Below, piece after piece: positions 37,103-45,599 of a DNA stretch of 64,000 nt. The stretch covers positions 1 through 64,000 of the forward strand of contig JAUWMV010000008.1 of the NCBI GenBank assembly GCA_030613005.1. The letters run 5' to 3'. Position 1 is the stretch's first letter. Each line of letters starts with the position of its first letter. A model generated the notes under the pieces. It made no database searches and was not told where the DNA came from. It saw only the letters and a list, made by a program, of their open reading frames with translations. This stretch comes from a bacterium (GTDB lineage Bacteria > UBP14 > UBA6098 > B30-G16). The translations under genes were made by a program, and so were the position numbers.

Positions 37103-40100
37103 TCACGGTTTATAATTATTATCCCAACTTCCTTTAAGAATCTTCAGACCAGAATTATTAGCAATATAAACAGTGGATTCAGGTCCTTCACCTCTCTGAG
37201 CGATTGCTCTGGGTGAAAGAAGGTCTTCAGATGCAACGGAAATAGGCACAAATTTATCAGTATATTTGATAAGATTGTTAAGAACATAATCGCTAACAAA
37301 TATGAAACCATCAGGTGTGACGTAAACTGAAGATGGCTGCGTTTGATTTTCTAATTCAATTTCATCAACATATTCGCCTGCGATAGTAAACCTAACAATC
37401 TTGCCCTTTCCTATATCAGCTACGAGCAAGTAATCCCCATTAACCGCCACAGAAATCGGATGAATTAATTGCATTCCGCCAAATTCCTTTTTGAAAGATG
37501 GTCCTTCAAAAAGCAGAATTCTATGATTACCTGCATCTGCAATATAATACTGACCCTCAAAAACTGTAACACCAGCAGGCATCCACAATGGAGCACTACC
37601 ATATTTTTCTCCGCTATATGCAATGACATTTATGTCGCCAATTTTCTTAACCGATTTTATCTCAACACCCTCTTCGGTAATAATCTCCTCTGGAGTTTCC
37701 TCAGATTCGATCAGCATTGCTGCGCCTGTTCCTTTAGGTTTAAACGTAATAACCTGATGCCTTTTGGGATCTGTAATAACGACCTTGCTGCCATCTAAAG
37801 CCAAACCGCCTATTGCAGATATTTTCAATTCTCTAAGTTTATATTCTTCTTTTCTTTTACCCTGATTATCAAGTCTTTGAAGTCTATTATTAGCAGCATT
37901 TGCCACGTAAGTTTCCAATCCATTCGAGGTAACCGCCAGAGATTTTCTCGTGCCAGATATATTTCCGGTGGAAGTATATCGCACAGCTTTCTTAAGGTAG
38001 ATTGTGATTCTTTCAGATCTGCTTATCTTTATTTGACTATCCCAGAGATAGAAACCTTTCTTTTTCACAATCAGATCGTGAGTACCTCTATTAGTCGTGA
38101 TTTTGTATAGAGATTTTTTACCAGATACAGGTTTTGCAAGTTCAGGTTTATCATCGAGAACTATTTCTTCTTCGCCACCAGGTGGCTCGATTGCAATTTC
38201 TATTGTCACATGAGTTTCCGGTGGTCTATCGGGAACGAGTTCATCAATATCGGGATTCTTTTTAAATTTTGAATCCTTTTGCCATATATAAAGACATTCT
38301 CTTTTCTTTCGACCTCTCTCTGCTTCCTCATCCACAAGATTTTCATATGTCATAGGTGCATCTCTATAGGATGCTAAAGCTCCAGCTGCTGAAGCGTCAC
38401 CACGACAACTAAGCTTTGATAGTTCAAGATTAGCCTTTTGATACCAGTAATTTGTTCTATCTCTTACAGTTTTCAAAATCGAACCCAACGATTTAGCAGC
38501 GCTGCTGCAGTTGTTTCTCTCAATTTGAATAAGTGCATAAGTATAAGCAGCTCTGATGTGACCCTTTGCTTTGAGCGAAGACAGGGTTGGCGATGCTTTG
38601 TCATATTGGTTTATGTTAAAATAACCAATGCCTATAACATAATTAGCCTCGTTTTTGTATGGAGAAGTACAACCAGTAAGCACAGATTTGGCTTGTTCAA
38701 TAGTACCGGGCGCTTGATCTTTTTCCTGAACGGTTGCAAGCTTTACTAATGAAACACCTTTCAAGAATCTTGATCTATTTTTTACTTCACTCGAAACAGA
38801 TGCATTAAGAACTCTATTAAATGCATGGATTGCAAAGTTTAACGAAATCCTTCTCTTATCACCCGCAGTTTCAATACCTTTTTGTAGAAAATATTTACCA
38901 GCTTCAATGTATTTTTCTGCATCCTTAGGCAAACTAATGCCTGCCAAAGCCATAGCAGCATCGAAAACGCTTACATCTCTCTCTTTGCCAAGGCTTGTTT
39001 CAATATTTATTAGGAATCTTCTTATAGAAACAAGATTACGTACATCTGATGTAAGATAATTATAGTATTGACCTTTAGGATTCTCGAGAGCTTTAAATAT
39101 CTCATCTGCGCTGGCAAGTAAATTTACATTATCCGTTTTAACACCCATCCAAAACTTACATTCAGCCTGTCGGAACTTCGCATCAGCACGGAGTTCCAAC
39201 ATTCGAGTGCTTCTATCGCTTCCAGTTTTTGCGAGAAAATTGCTGAGTTTCGTATTGGCTGCTGGATATTCACTGTTAACAAAATGAACCCACCCAAACC
39301 AATATATTGCATCATTATCCGTAGATATGATTCTCCCAAGATTATTCGTAGCAGATCTAGCAGGTCCATTATAGATCAGGAAATTTAGCAATGAAGCATC
39401 ACCGATTCGTCTTAACACATCTTTCCCTATATTAGCATTATTCCTTAGATCGGCCATTTGCTCGATGGATTTATCTAATTGATCCTTTTGACCTATCGAC
39501 CCTAAAGTAAGCATATCAACCAGTTTACTAAGCACTGTAAGGTCCCGAATATCCTTTTGAGTTCCCGCAGCTGTGATTAACTTATTGTTTAAATCTAATG
39601 AATTTTGAAGTTTCCCCTCAGTAGCGGCGATTTTGCTTTGGCTCGATAGTTTAAACTTTTTCCAATTATCATCAGAAACTCGAAGATAAACCCTTGCATT
39701 TGTATAGATACATACAGCATCCATGTATGTCGAAGCGAGAGCCAATCTCTCATTAGACGATTTCTTAACCACATCAAATGCTTCTTTTGCATCCCCAAAC
39801 AGCTTTATAGCATTACTATAGGTGGCTTCTTTAAAAGTACTGATAAATCCTAACGAAAATCTGCTAAAACCCAGTAAAAAATATCCGTTATCGATAAGCT
39901 CCTGAACATCATCTGCATTTGCTTTGACGTTATCATCCTCAAGAAAAGAAATAAAGTCACCTATTGCATTTTCAAGAAACCTTGCTCTTGTTCTTTCTGA
40001 AGTAGTTAATTGTGCCATTCTGAAAGAACATAATGCTCTTATATAAAGAGAACGAATATATTCTTCACCCAAGATATTCAAGTTTTTGAAAGCCATCGCA

Positions 40101-40411
40101 GCTTCTCTAAATGTTTCTGCCGACTTCTCAAGCATGTCAGAGTCCTTCCCAATTCGACCAACATAATACTGTGATGTACCGAGAAAATATTTTGAATAAG
40201 CTTCATCGGATGGAGAAAGAACGCCAGACAAAAGTTCTTCAAATGCTGTAACTGCATTCTCAAATTCCGCTTTTGACTCATCAAACTTTTCTACATTATA
40301 AGCCTTGACACCCTTATCGAGAATCTGAGTGGCTGTACCCAAGTCCATTTCTTGTGCAAAAACTACACTTATAACCATTAAAGGTATCATTAAAAATAAC
40401 AACCTGCGCAT
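37103..40411 (-). CDS. Exported TPR, PEGA and NHL-repeat protein
   Basis: A 1102-residue exported protein with signal RLLFLMIPLMVISVVFAQ. Residues about 25-700 are TPR-like helical repeats (KAYNVEKFDESKAEFENAV, NYVIGIGYFNINQYDKA). About 730-800 is PEGA-like (VTIEIAIEPPGGEEEI...HDLIVKKKGFYLWDS). The last 290 residues hold NHL-type propeller blades (GQYYIADAGNHRILLF, NGDYLLVADIGKGKIVRF, PDGFIFVSDYVLNNLIKY). Last gene of the ExbB-ExbD-ExbD-lipoprotein operon, so it probably works as a large periplasmic or outer-membrane partner of that motor. Partners not proven. Confidence 0.8.
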   Translation of the reverse strand: MRRLLFLMIPLMVISVVFAQEMDLGTATQILDKGVKAYNVEKFDESKAEFENAVTAFEELLSGVLSPSDEAYSKYFLGTSQYYVGRIGKDSDMLEKSAETFREAAMAFKNLNILGEEYIRSLYIRALCSFRMAQLTTSERTRARFLENAIGDFISFLEDDNVKANADDVQELIDNGYFLLGFSRFSLGFISTFKEATYSNAIKLFGDAKEAFDVVKKSSNERLALASTYMDAVCIYTNARVYLRVSDDNWKKFKLSSQSKIAATEGKLQNSLDLNNKLITAAGTQKDIRDLTVLSKLVDMLTLGSIGQKDQLDKSIEQMADLRNNANIGKDVLRRIGDASLLNFLIYNGPARSATNNLGRIISTDNDAIYWFGWVHFVNSEYPAANTKLSNFLAKTGSDRSTRMLELRADAKFRQAECKFWMGVKTDNVNLLASADEIFKALENPKGQYYNYLTSDVRNLVSIRRFLINIETSLGKERDVSVFDAAMALAGISLPKDAEKYIEAGKYFLQKGIETAGDKRRISLNFAIHAFNRVLNASVSSEVKNRSRFLKGVSLVKLATVQEKDQAPGTIEQAKSVLTGCTSPYKNEANYVIGIGYFNINQYDKASPTLSSLKAKGHIRAAYTYALIQIERNNCSSAAKSLGSILKTVRDRTNYWYQKANLELSKLSCRGDASAAGALASYRDAPMTYENLVDEEAERGRKKRECLYIWQKDSKFKKNPDIDELVPDRPPETHVTIEIAIEPPGGEEEIVLDDKPELAKPVSGKKSLYKITTNRGTHDLIVKKKGFYLWDSQIKISRSERITIYLKKAVRYTSTGNISGTRKSLAVTSNGLETYVANAANNRLQRLDNQGKRKEEYKLRELKISAIGGLALDGSKVVITDPKRHQVITFKPKGTGAAMLIESEETPEEIITEEGVEIKSVKKIGDINVIAYSGEKYGSAPLWMPAGVTVFEGQYYIADAGNHRILLFEGPSFKKEFGGMQLIHPISVAVNGDYLLVADIGKGKIVRFTIAGEYVDEIELENQTQPSSVYVTPDGFIFVSDYVLNNLIKYTDKFVPISVASEDLLSPRAIAQRGEGPESTVYIANNSGLKILKGSWDNNYKP

Positions 40412-40500
40412 GATTATTCCCCCTTATTTTAAATTCTACTATTCTAATGTCTATTAATTAAAACGATCTATTCCAATCTTGTATTATTTTCAAATTATCC

Positions 40501-40527
40501 AGGAGGGGTTAAATATTAACCCCTCCT
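40501..40527 (-). other. Strong intergenic hairpin inside the Exb-like operon
   Basis: A perfect 12-bp stem AGGAGGGGTTAA/TTAACCCCTCCT with a 3-nt loop, directly after the TonB-like lipoprotein gene stop and about 90 nt before the TPR/NHL gene. No T-run follows on the operon strand, so it is not a standard terminator. It could be an RNA processing or stability element that sets the ratio of upstream to downstream products. Confidence 0.7.
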
Positions 40528-40535
40528 TTAAAGAA

Positions 40536-41084
40536 TTAATACATATCAGCCCCTACAACTGTAAATCCTGTTTGTCTAACTATATCCCTAACGCTTCCAA
40601 GTTTGGGATCTGGTTTCCCCGGTTCAGCTTCGATAAGCCTAATTTGTGATAGATCAACCTCAATTCGCTTTTTTGCAACATCTACCTTAATTCTTATAGG
40701 ACCATAACCGTATCGAGTATAAATCCAGCTTTGTAGAACCCTAATAATGTAATCATTGAAACGTGGTGAACCGGTTCTTTGAAGTATAGATGGCGATATT
40801 ACAGCCGACTCTACTATGTATTCGACAATCAAGGGTTTATCTGGAATACCATAGTTTTCCTTAACAATATCAAATTCCACATAATCAGTAGCATTAGCAA
40901 TCCTAAATATCGGATCTGGTGGTGGAGTATATCTCAAAGTAATTTTACCTAATCCACCCCTAAAAATAATTTTAGGTCCTTCTGGCAAGTTAATATACGA
41001 CTCACCACCTTTACCTGCACAGCCCAACATAACGATGGACAAAAGAATGATTATTAATCCTATTGTAATAAATTTCCTGTTCAT
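40536..41084 (-). CDS. TonB-like lipoprotein
   Basis: A 182-residue lipoprotein: signal FITIGLIIILLSIVMLGC with lipobox MLGC. The C-terminal half (VISPSILQRTGSPRFNDYIIRVLQSW...PIRIKVDVAKKRIEVDL) has the pattern of a TonB C-terminal domain, which pairs helix and strands around a conserved W. TonB is normally anchored by an N-terminal helix; here it would be lipid-anchored. Its ATG overlaps the stop of the upstream ExbD gene (ATGA). Inferred to carry energy from the ExbB/ExbD channel to envelope partners. Confidence 0.6.
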   Translation of the reverse strand: MNRKFITIGLIIILLSIVMLGCAGKGGESYINLPEGPKIIFRGGLGKITLRYTPPPDPIFRIANATDYVEFDIVKENYGIPDKPLIVEYIVESAVISPSILQRTGSPRFNDYIIRVLQSWIYTRYGYGPIRIKVDVAKKRIEVDLSQIRLIEAEPGKPDPKLGSVRDIVRQTGFTVVGADMY

Positions 41085-41650
41085 TCTGATCTCCCCCTTC
41101 TACGAGTACTTTTGATTTCAACTTGAAGATCAGAAAGGGTTCCTCTTACCCATGCGATTTTAGCAATTCCAATCGAGTGCATATACCCAGTAATTTTAAC
41201 TACTTCGCTATAAGGAAGATTACCGGGAGAACGAATAACAACCGCAGGATCATTGTCCCTAATCTCATCAAGGAATCCTTTAAGTCCCTTTTCGTTATAT
41301 AGCACTCTATATCTGAGGACAGCATTTCTAAATGCTCTATATGCTGCTACATTCTTGACTAATGCCCGTTTATCAGAGAACCATTTATAGAATTCAGCAG
41401 ATTCGTCGTTTCCCTGCAATACAAAATAGTCTAAACCTCCCATTGGATTTTTATACACCTGTATCAAAACCGACGCTTCAGAATCTCCACTTTTAGGAGT
41501 AGGAAGGTTCATCAATCCTTCCACCTGAGGAGCGGACTTGATCGCAGGCATAACGGACAATGTAACCAAGAAAAAAATCATTAATTGGAAAATAATATCC
41601 ACCATTGAAGTAAGTTCTGCTTCTGGGAGAAATTCTACTCTTCTTCTCAT
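41081..41650 (-). CDS. ExbD/TolR-family protein 2
   Basis: A 189-residue protein with one transmembrane helix near the N-terminus carrying the proton-path Asp (TSMVDIIFQLMIFFLVTLSV) and a periplasmic domain ending NLPYSEVVKITGYMHSIGIAKIAWV, typical of ExbD/TolR. The second of two tandem ExbD paralogues, 12 nt after the first. It has a longer periplasmic insert (about residues 60-125) than classical ExbD. SD GGGAGG. Confidence 0.92.
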   Translation of the reverse strand: MRRRVEFLPEAELTSMVDIIFQLMIFFLVTLSVMPAIKSAPQVEGLMNLPTPKSGDSEASVLIQVYKNPMGGLDYFVLQGNDESAEFYKWFSDKRALVKNVAAYRAFRNAVLRYRVLYNEKGLKGFLDEIRDNDPAVVIRSPGNLPYSEVVKITGYMHSIGIAKIAWVRGTLSDLQVEIKSTRRRGRSE

Positions 41651-41662
41651 TATTGCACCTCC

Positions 41663-42211
41663 CTATAATAGCCCACGAGCTTTCTTAACTTTTGAAAATC
41701 TAAAACCAACAACCTCAATAGAATCTCTATCACAAAATTCCATTATATCAAGAATATATCCGAATGGTGTATCTTCATGTGCTCTAAGTTCAAGCCTTGG
41801 TGGAGGATTCCCCAGAAATATGTCATCTTCAATTTTCTTTTGAATCTTTCTTTTTGCGACTTCAAGTGTAAAAGGACCCCGAGAATGAGTTGAATCAGCT
41901 TTAGCATCCTTAACTGTAGAAATATCCGAATCTAGTATATAAGCCCCTAGTTTACCATTAAAAGGTTTCTCATTAATTTTGTTTATGTGAAGGAGATATC
42001 CTTCGGATAATCCATCCTGAACAGAAGCCAACTTTTCAACTGGAGGTAATTTTGGAAGATCCTTTCTTTCTTCACCTCTAACAGCCGCAGTAGCCTGTTG
42101 AATTAAAGTTCCAAGTGCCATTGTAACCATAAAGAATATCAGAAGCTGGAAAATAATGTCGATCAAAGAAGTCCATTGAGCTTTAGGTAGTTCTTCAGTT
42201 CTGGCCTTCAT
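41663..42211 (-). CDS. ExbD/TolR-family protein 1
   Basis: A 182-residue ExbD/TolR paralogue with the transmembrane motif TSLIDIIFQLLIFFMVTMAL (conserved Asp) after a short cytoplasmic tail that begins MKARTEELPKAQW. The periplasmic part is enlarged and ends HEDTPFGYILDIMEFCDRDSIEVVGFRF. Follows the ExbB-like gene by 14 nt. SD AAGGAGG. Forms the proton channel with ExbB. Confidence 0.92.
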   Translation of the reverse strand: MKARTEELPKAQWTSLIDIIFQLLIFFMVTMALGTLIQQATAAVRGEERKDLPKLPPVEKLASVQDGLSEGYLLHINKINEKPFNGKLGAYILDSDISTVKDAKADSTHSRGPFTLEVAKRKIQKKIEDDIFLGNPPPRLELRAHEDTPFGYILDIMEFCDRDSIEVVGFRFSKVKKARGLL

Positions 42212-42225
42212 TAAAGTTCACCTCC

Positions 42226-43569
42226 TTATGCCTGGTTAAGAATCTCGGTCATAAATTCTTCCCATTTACCGAAGATCCAATCCACTTTCCCACGATAAAA
42301 ATAGTGTAATAACATCATCGGAATTCCAAACATCAAACCTACAATAGTTGTAATAAGAGCTACATAAATACCACCTGCCAATTGTGGTATTATCATTGTA
42401 AGTTGAGCACTGGGATTTATTCTAATAGTTTCCTCAATTTTCCCGAATGCAGCTCTAATACCAACCACTGTACCAAAGAGCCCCATCATAGGTTCAATAG
42501 AACCAATAGCCCATAATCCGGTAACTTCCCAACCCTTAAGTTCGTCAAGTTCTTTTAGAACTGTGTTTTCAGCAGCTCGGTCCATCTCCTGGGAGGAATA
42601 GAAGCTATTCCTATTAGATCTATGATTTTCAAGAGCTGCAAGCATAACTCTTATTGTAGCATAATCTAAAGGTTTTTTGGGAAGCTTTATCCCGGGAACA
42701 CCGTTCCGACAAATTTCTATTGCCTTTTCAACATTTGGAAGACCTATATCCAACCACAGCTTCTTTGCCATTTCTTCTTCGAGATGTGCATCGGCTTTAA
42801 TATATTCTTCCTTACTCGAAAAATCTTCTGGACTGAGCGACATGGTTTCCATAGCCTTTGACCAATATTTTGCAACCTCTCGAATGAAGACATTGCCTTT
42901 TACACTTTGCATTTCTGTCTTTCCCACTCTATCAACTGGAAACATCCGATATAGAAACCCTGATTTATTTGGTGGAAATACATTAGCTAACCATAAACGT
43001 CTCCAAATTAGAATCCATATAAGAATACCAAAAAAGAATAGCAAGTGCTGAGGTATCATAAATATCATACTACCAGCTTTTACAAAATTCCAGTACCACG
43101 TAAAAATTCCCTTTCCTTCTGTTTTTATTGCTGCGTGCTCGTGAAGGATACCCTCAGCGAAATCCCATCTGGATTGGAAATCGCCACTAGCTAAAACAAC
43201 CCGCCACCAATATTGTTTTCCAAAGTCCAACCCATCAAATGTATAGGATAACTCACCAGTTTCGCTTCCTTTAACAATATTAGAAAAATTAGAATCAACC
43301 GCAACCTCAGCTCTGAATGTCAATCCAAGTTCAGCTGGGTCAGCAACTTTATCCCATTCACCATAACTCATATTTCTTGCATCATACATTTTCTTGTAAA
43401 CTTCCCAACCTAAAACAATCTGAAGATTTCCAGCTTCATCTTTAAGGTTATCTGCGAGTGTAATATGAACCCATATGGAGTCCATGTTCTCTTCTTGTGC
43501 ATTCACCGATCCTGGAATAAACAGAACTGCTGCCAATAGAACGGTTAGAAACGAAAGTCTCCTTAACAT
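42226..43569 (-). CDS. MotA/TolQ/ExbB channel protein with exported N-terminal domain
   Basis: A 447-residue channel subunit, nearly twice the usual ExbB length. The C-terminal part has the ExbB core: GSIEPMMGLFGTVVGIRAAF and QLAGGIYVALITTIVGLMFG, with an earlier membrane helix HLLFFFGILIWILIW. In front of it is a cleavable signal peptide (SFLTVLLAAVLFIPGSVNAQ) and about 130 residues of fibronectin-like fold (IVLGWEVYKKMYDA...GLTFRAEVAVDSNF...FGKQYWWRVVLASG). Such an N-terminal periplasmic module is uncommon for ExbB. First gene of the five-gene operon. Confidence 0.88.
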   Translation of the reverse strand: MLRRLSFLTVLLAAVLFIPGSVNAQEENMDSIWVHITLADNLKDEAGNLQIVLGWEVYKKMYDARNMSYGEWDKVADPAELGLTFRAEVAVDSNFSNIVKGSETGELSYTFDGLDFGKQYWWRVVLASGDFQSRWDFAEGILHEHAAIKTEGKGIFTWYWNFVKAGSMIFMIPQHLLFFFGILIWILIWRRLWLANVFPPNKSGFLYRMFPVDRVGKTEMQSVKGNVFIREVAKYWSKAMETMSLSPEDFSSKEEYIKADAHLEEEMAKKLWLDIGLPNVEKAIEICRNGVPGIKLPKKPLDYATIRVMLAALENHRSNRNSFYSSQEMDRAAENTVLKELDELKGWEVTGLWAIGSIEPMMGLFGTVVGIRAAFGKIEETIRINPSAQLTMIIPQLAGGIYVALITTIVGLMFGIPMMLLHYFYRGKVDWIFGKWEEFMTEILNQA

Positions 43570-43611
43570 CAGAACCTCCTTTATTATTGTTAGATAATTC
43601 CGTTCAATTTA

Positions 43612-43644
43612 ATTATATTTTGATATAACTTTTCATTATCAAAA
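43612..43644 (-). promoter_or_regulatory. Promoter and inverted repeat before the ExbB-like gene
   Basis: Minus-strand TTGATA (43637-43642), a 19-nt spacer and a perfect TATAAT (43612-43617). A perfect 8-bp inverted repeat TTTTGATA-N11-TATCAAAA (43618-43644) covers the -35 and reaches the -10, so it is a candidate operator. AT richness lowers its weight. Confidence 0.4.
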
Positions 43645-43755
43645 CCGAACCACGAGTTTGTATATATTAAGATTCTATCTATTTAATTTACATTATTAAT
43701 ACATTTCTTTAAATCATTTCAATCTTTGAACCGAATATTCATATAACAATACATA

Positions 43756-45561
43756 CTACAACGTACCTAGAAGCTTTTTCATTGCATCAGCCTGCTTCAT
43801 TTCACCAAGATTTTCATATACATTTGCTGCTCTTTGAACCGCTTTTTTCACAACTCCGCTTTCTGCATTGGAATAGAAAAGCAAAATATCCAAATACGAT
43901 ATAAGAGCAGATTTAAGATTGTCATTTCCACCTTTTTCTGCATAAATATCACCCATAAGCAATAAAGCGTTATCTGCAACTGAGTTATCGACATATTTCT
44001 TAGGAATCATAGGATAGGACAATCTTCCCCAAAGCTCATCATAGAAGCCGTAACCAAAGTTCTTAACAAGTTTCTCGAGAAGATAAATTGAACTATCGGA
44101 ATTTGCCTTTTGAATAAGCTTTGCTAATCTATATAAAGAAAGTGCCCTAACAGGATCCTCAAGTTCATCCTGCTCGGCAATATCGCTGTATATATTCTTT
44201 GCGCTATCTATGTAACCAAGAGCTTCAAATGTATATCCAAGATCATACTGAAGTCTTATGTCATATTGTGTACTATCTCCACCTAAGAAAATTAATTCTT
44301 TAATTAGGTTCTTTGTATCCTCGTTTAGTTCCTTAAACATAGAAACTTCAGCAAACATGTAATGCGTTCTTTGTGAAAAAACTAGATTAGCATCTTCCGT
44401 AGCCATAATAGCTTGTGGCCATTCTGTGCCGAATTTACCTATATATGCTTCTTTGAAATAATAATGTATATCTTTGAAAGCTGGTTCCGCATCGAGAGGA
44501 GCTTCCTCACTTTCAAACGTAAAATAACAGTCCCCGTAAATAAGGTTAGCTTTAGCACCAATAAGACCGTCTTTGTCTAATAGACCTTCAAATTCAACAA
44601 GGTGGTCACAGGGATTGGTTTGAGCCATCAAATCTCTAATATCATATCTTTCAGGACCATTGAAAGTCAAAGTCAACCGAACAAAATCCTCACCAAGTGG
44701 ATTCATAGCTGCAGCTGCATAGTCAAGACTTGGACGTCCAACACCTGCAAGAGAACTAATAAGCCTATCCAAGGCCAAACCCATTCCAAAAGAAAGTTCG
44801 GACATATTATATCCAGCTCTAAGTTTTAGGAACTTTGAAATCTGAGCTTCTGCACCGATATGTGGTGTAATAATATCATCAACTATCTCAAGGTCAGCCA
44901 ATATGAAAATACGGCGCGTAGCTTTAAACATTGCACCCAACCTGAAAGATATGGGATATTCGTCCCCAGAAATAGTTGAAGCGCCAATATTGTGAATAGA
45001 TGCACCAAATCTTAACCGTCTTATAAAATCTCTTGTAACTATTCCTATATCCAAACCACCAAAACCGTTCGATGAATAGTCTTCCATAGATGACATAAGA
45101 TACTTAGCAGCAATACCTACTCTAACTTTTCTTTCCCATACCCATCGACCATATCCAACGGAAATAGCAGAATTGTTTAAGGAAAAATCACTTGTAGGTC
45201 TGTTATATATATCTCTGCCATCAAAATTAGAAACCCCTATATTAGCAAGCGATAAACCGAAATTCCCAATGTTTTGAACTGGATATGCGAATGAGAAATG
45301 GTTGTATCTTGAATCCATAAACAATTGTGCATAGGTTAGTGAAAGTTCCCAGCGTTCAAGTTGAGCTAAACCAGCTGGGTTATAAAGAAGCGCATCACCA
45401 TTATGAGCAAGAGTAGAAAATGCTCCACCCATAGCAAGACCTTGAGCACAAGTACCAAATCTAAGATAATCACCCGGTTTCCCATACTTCCCATCTTCAG
45501 CTAAACAAAAGCTTAGCAAAAACACCAGGATTAATATTGGTATCGTGAATTTTAATCTCAT
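43756..45561 (-). CDS. PorV-like outer-membrane beta-barrel with C-terminal TPR region
   Basis: A 601-residue outer-membrane protein, signal TIPILILVFLLSFCLAED. Residues about 25-300 match the PorV/PorQ/UPF0164 barrel: PGDYLRFGTCAQGLAMGGAFSTLAHNGDALLYNPAGLA, followed by alternating strands. PorV is the shuttle that delivers T9SS cargo to the surface. The C-terminal 280 residues are TPR-like (NLIKELIFLGGDSTQYDIRLQ, DPVRALSLYRLAKLIQ). It follows two giant sorting-domain proteins in the same transcript, which supports a secretion role, though core T9SS genes (porK-N, sov) are not in the window. Confidence 0.8.
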   Translation of the reverse strand: MRLKFTIPILILVFLLSFCLAEDGKYGKPGDYLRFGTCAQGLAMGGAFSTLAHNGDALLYNPAGLAQLERWELSLTYAQLFMDSRYNHFSFAYPVQNIGNFGLSLANIGVSNFDGRDIYNRPTSDFSLNNSAISVGYGRWVWERKVRVGIAAKYLMSSMEDYSSNGFGGLDIGIVTRDFIRRLRFGASIHNIGASTISGDEYPISFRLGAMFKATRRIFILADLEIVDDIITPHIGAEAQISKFLKLRAGYNMSELSFGMGLALDRLISSLAGVGRPSLDYAAAAMNPLGEDFVRLTLTFNGPERYDIRDLMAQTNPCDHLVEFEGLLDKDGLIGAKANLIYGDCYFTFESEEAPLDAEPAFKDIHYYFKEAYIGKFGTEWPQAIMATEDANLVFSQRTHYMFAEVSMFKELNEDTKNLIKELIFLGGDSTQYDIRLQYDLGYTFEALGYIDSAKNIYSDIAEQDELEDPVRALSLYRLAKLIQKANSDSSIYLLEKLVKNFGYGFYDELWGRLSYPMIPKKYVDNSVADNALLLMGDIYAEKGGNDNLKSALISYLDILLFYSNAESGVVKKAVQRAANVYENLGEMKQADAMKKLLGTL

Positions 45562-45599
45562 TGCATCTGCCCCCTATTTGTTATCGATAATAATTTTTT

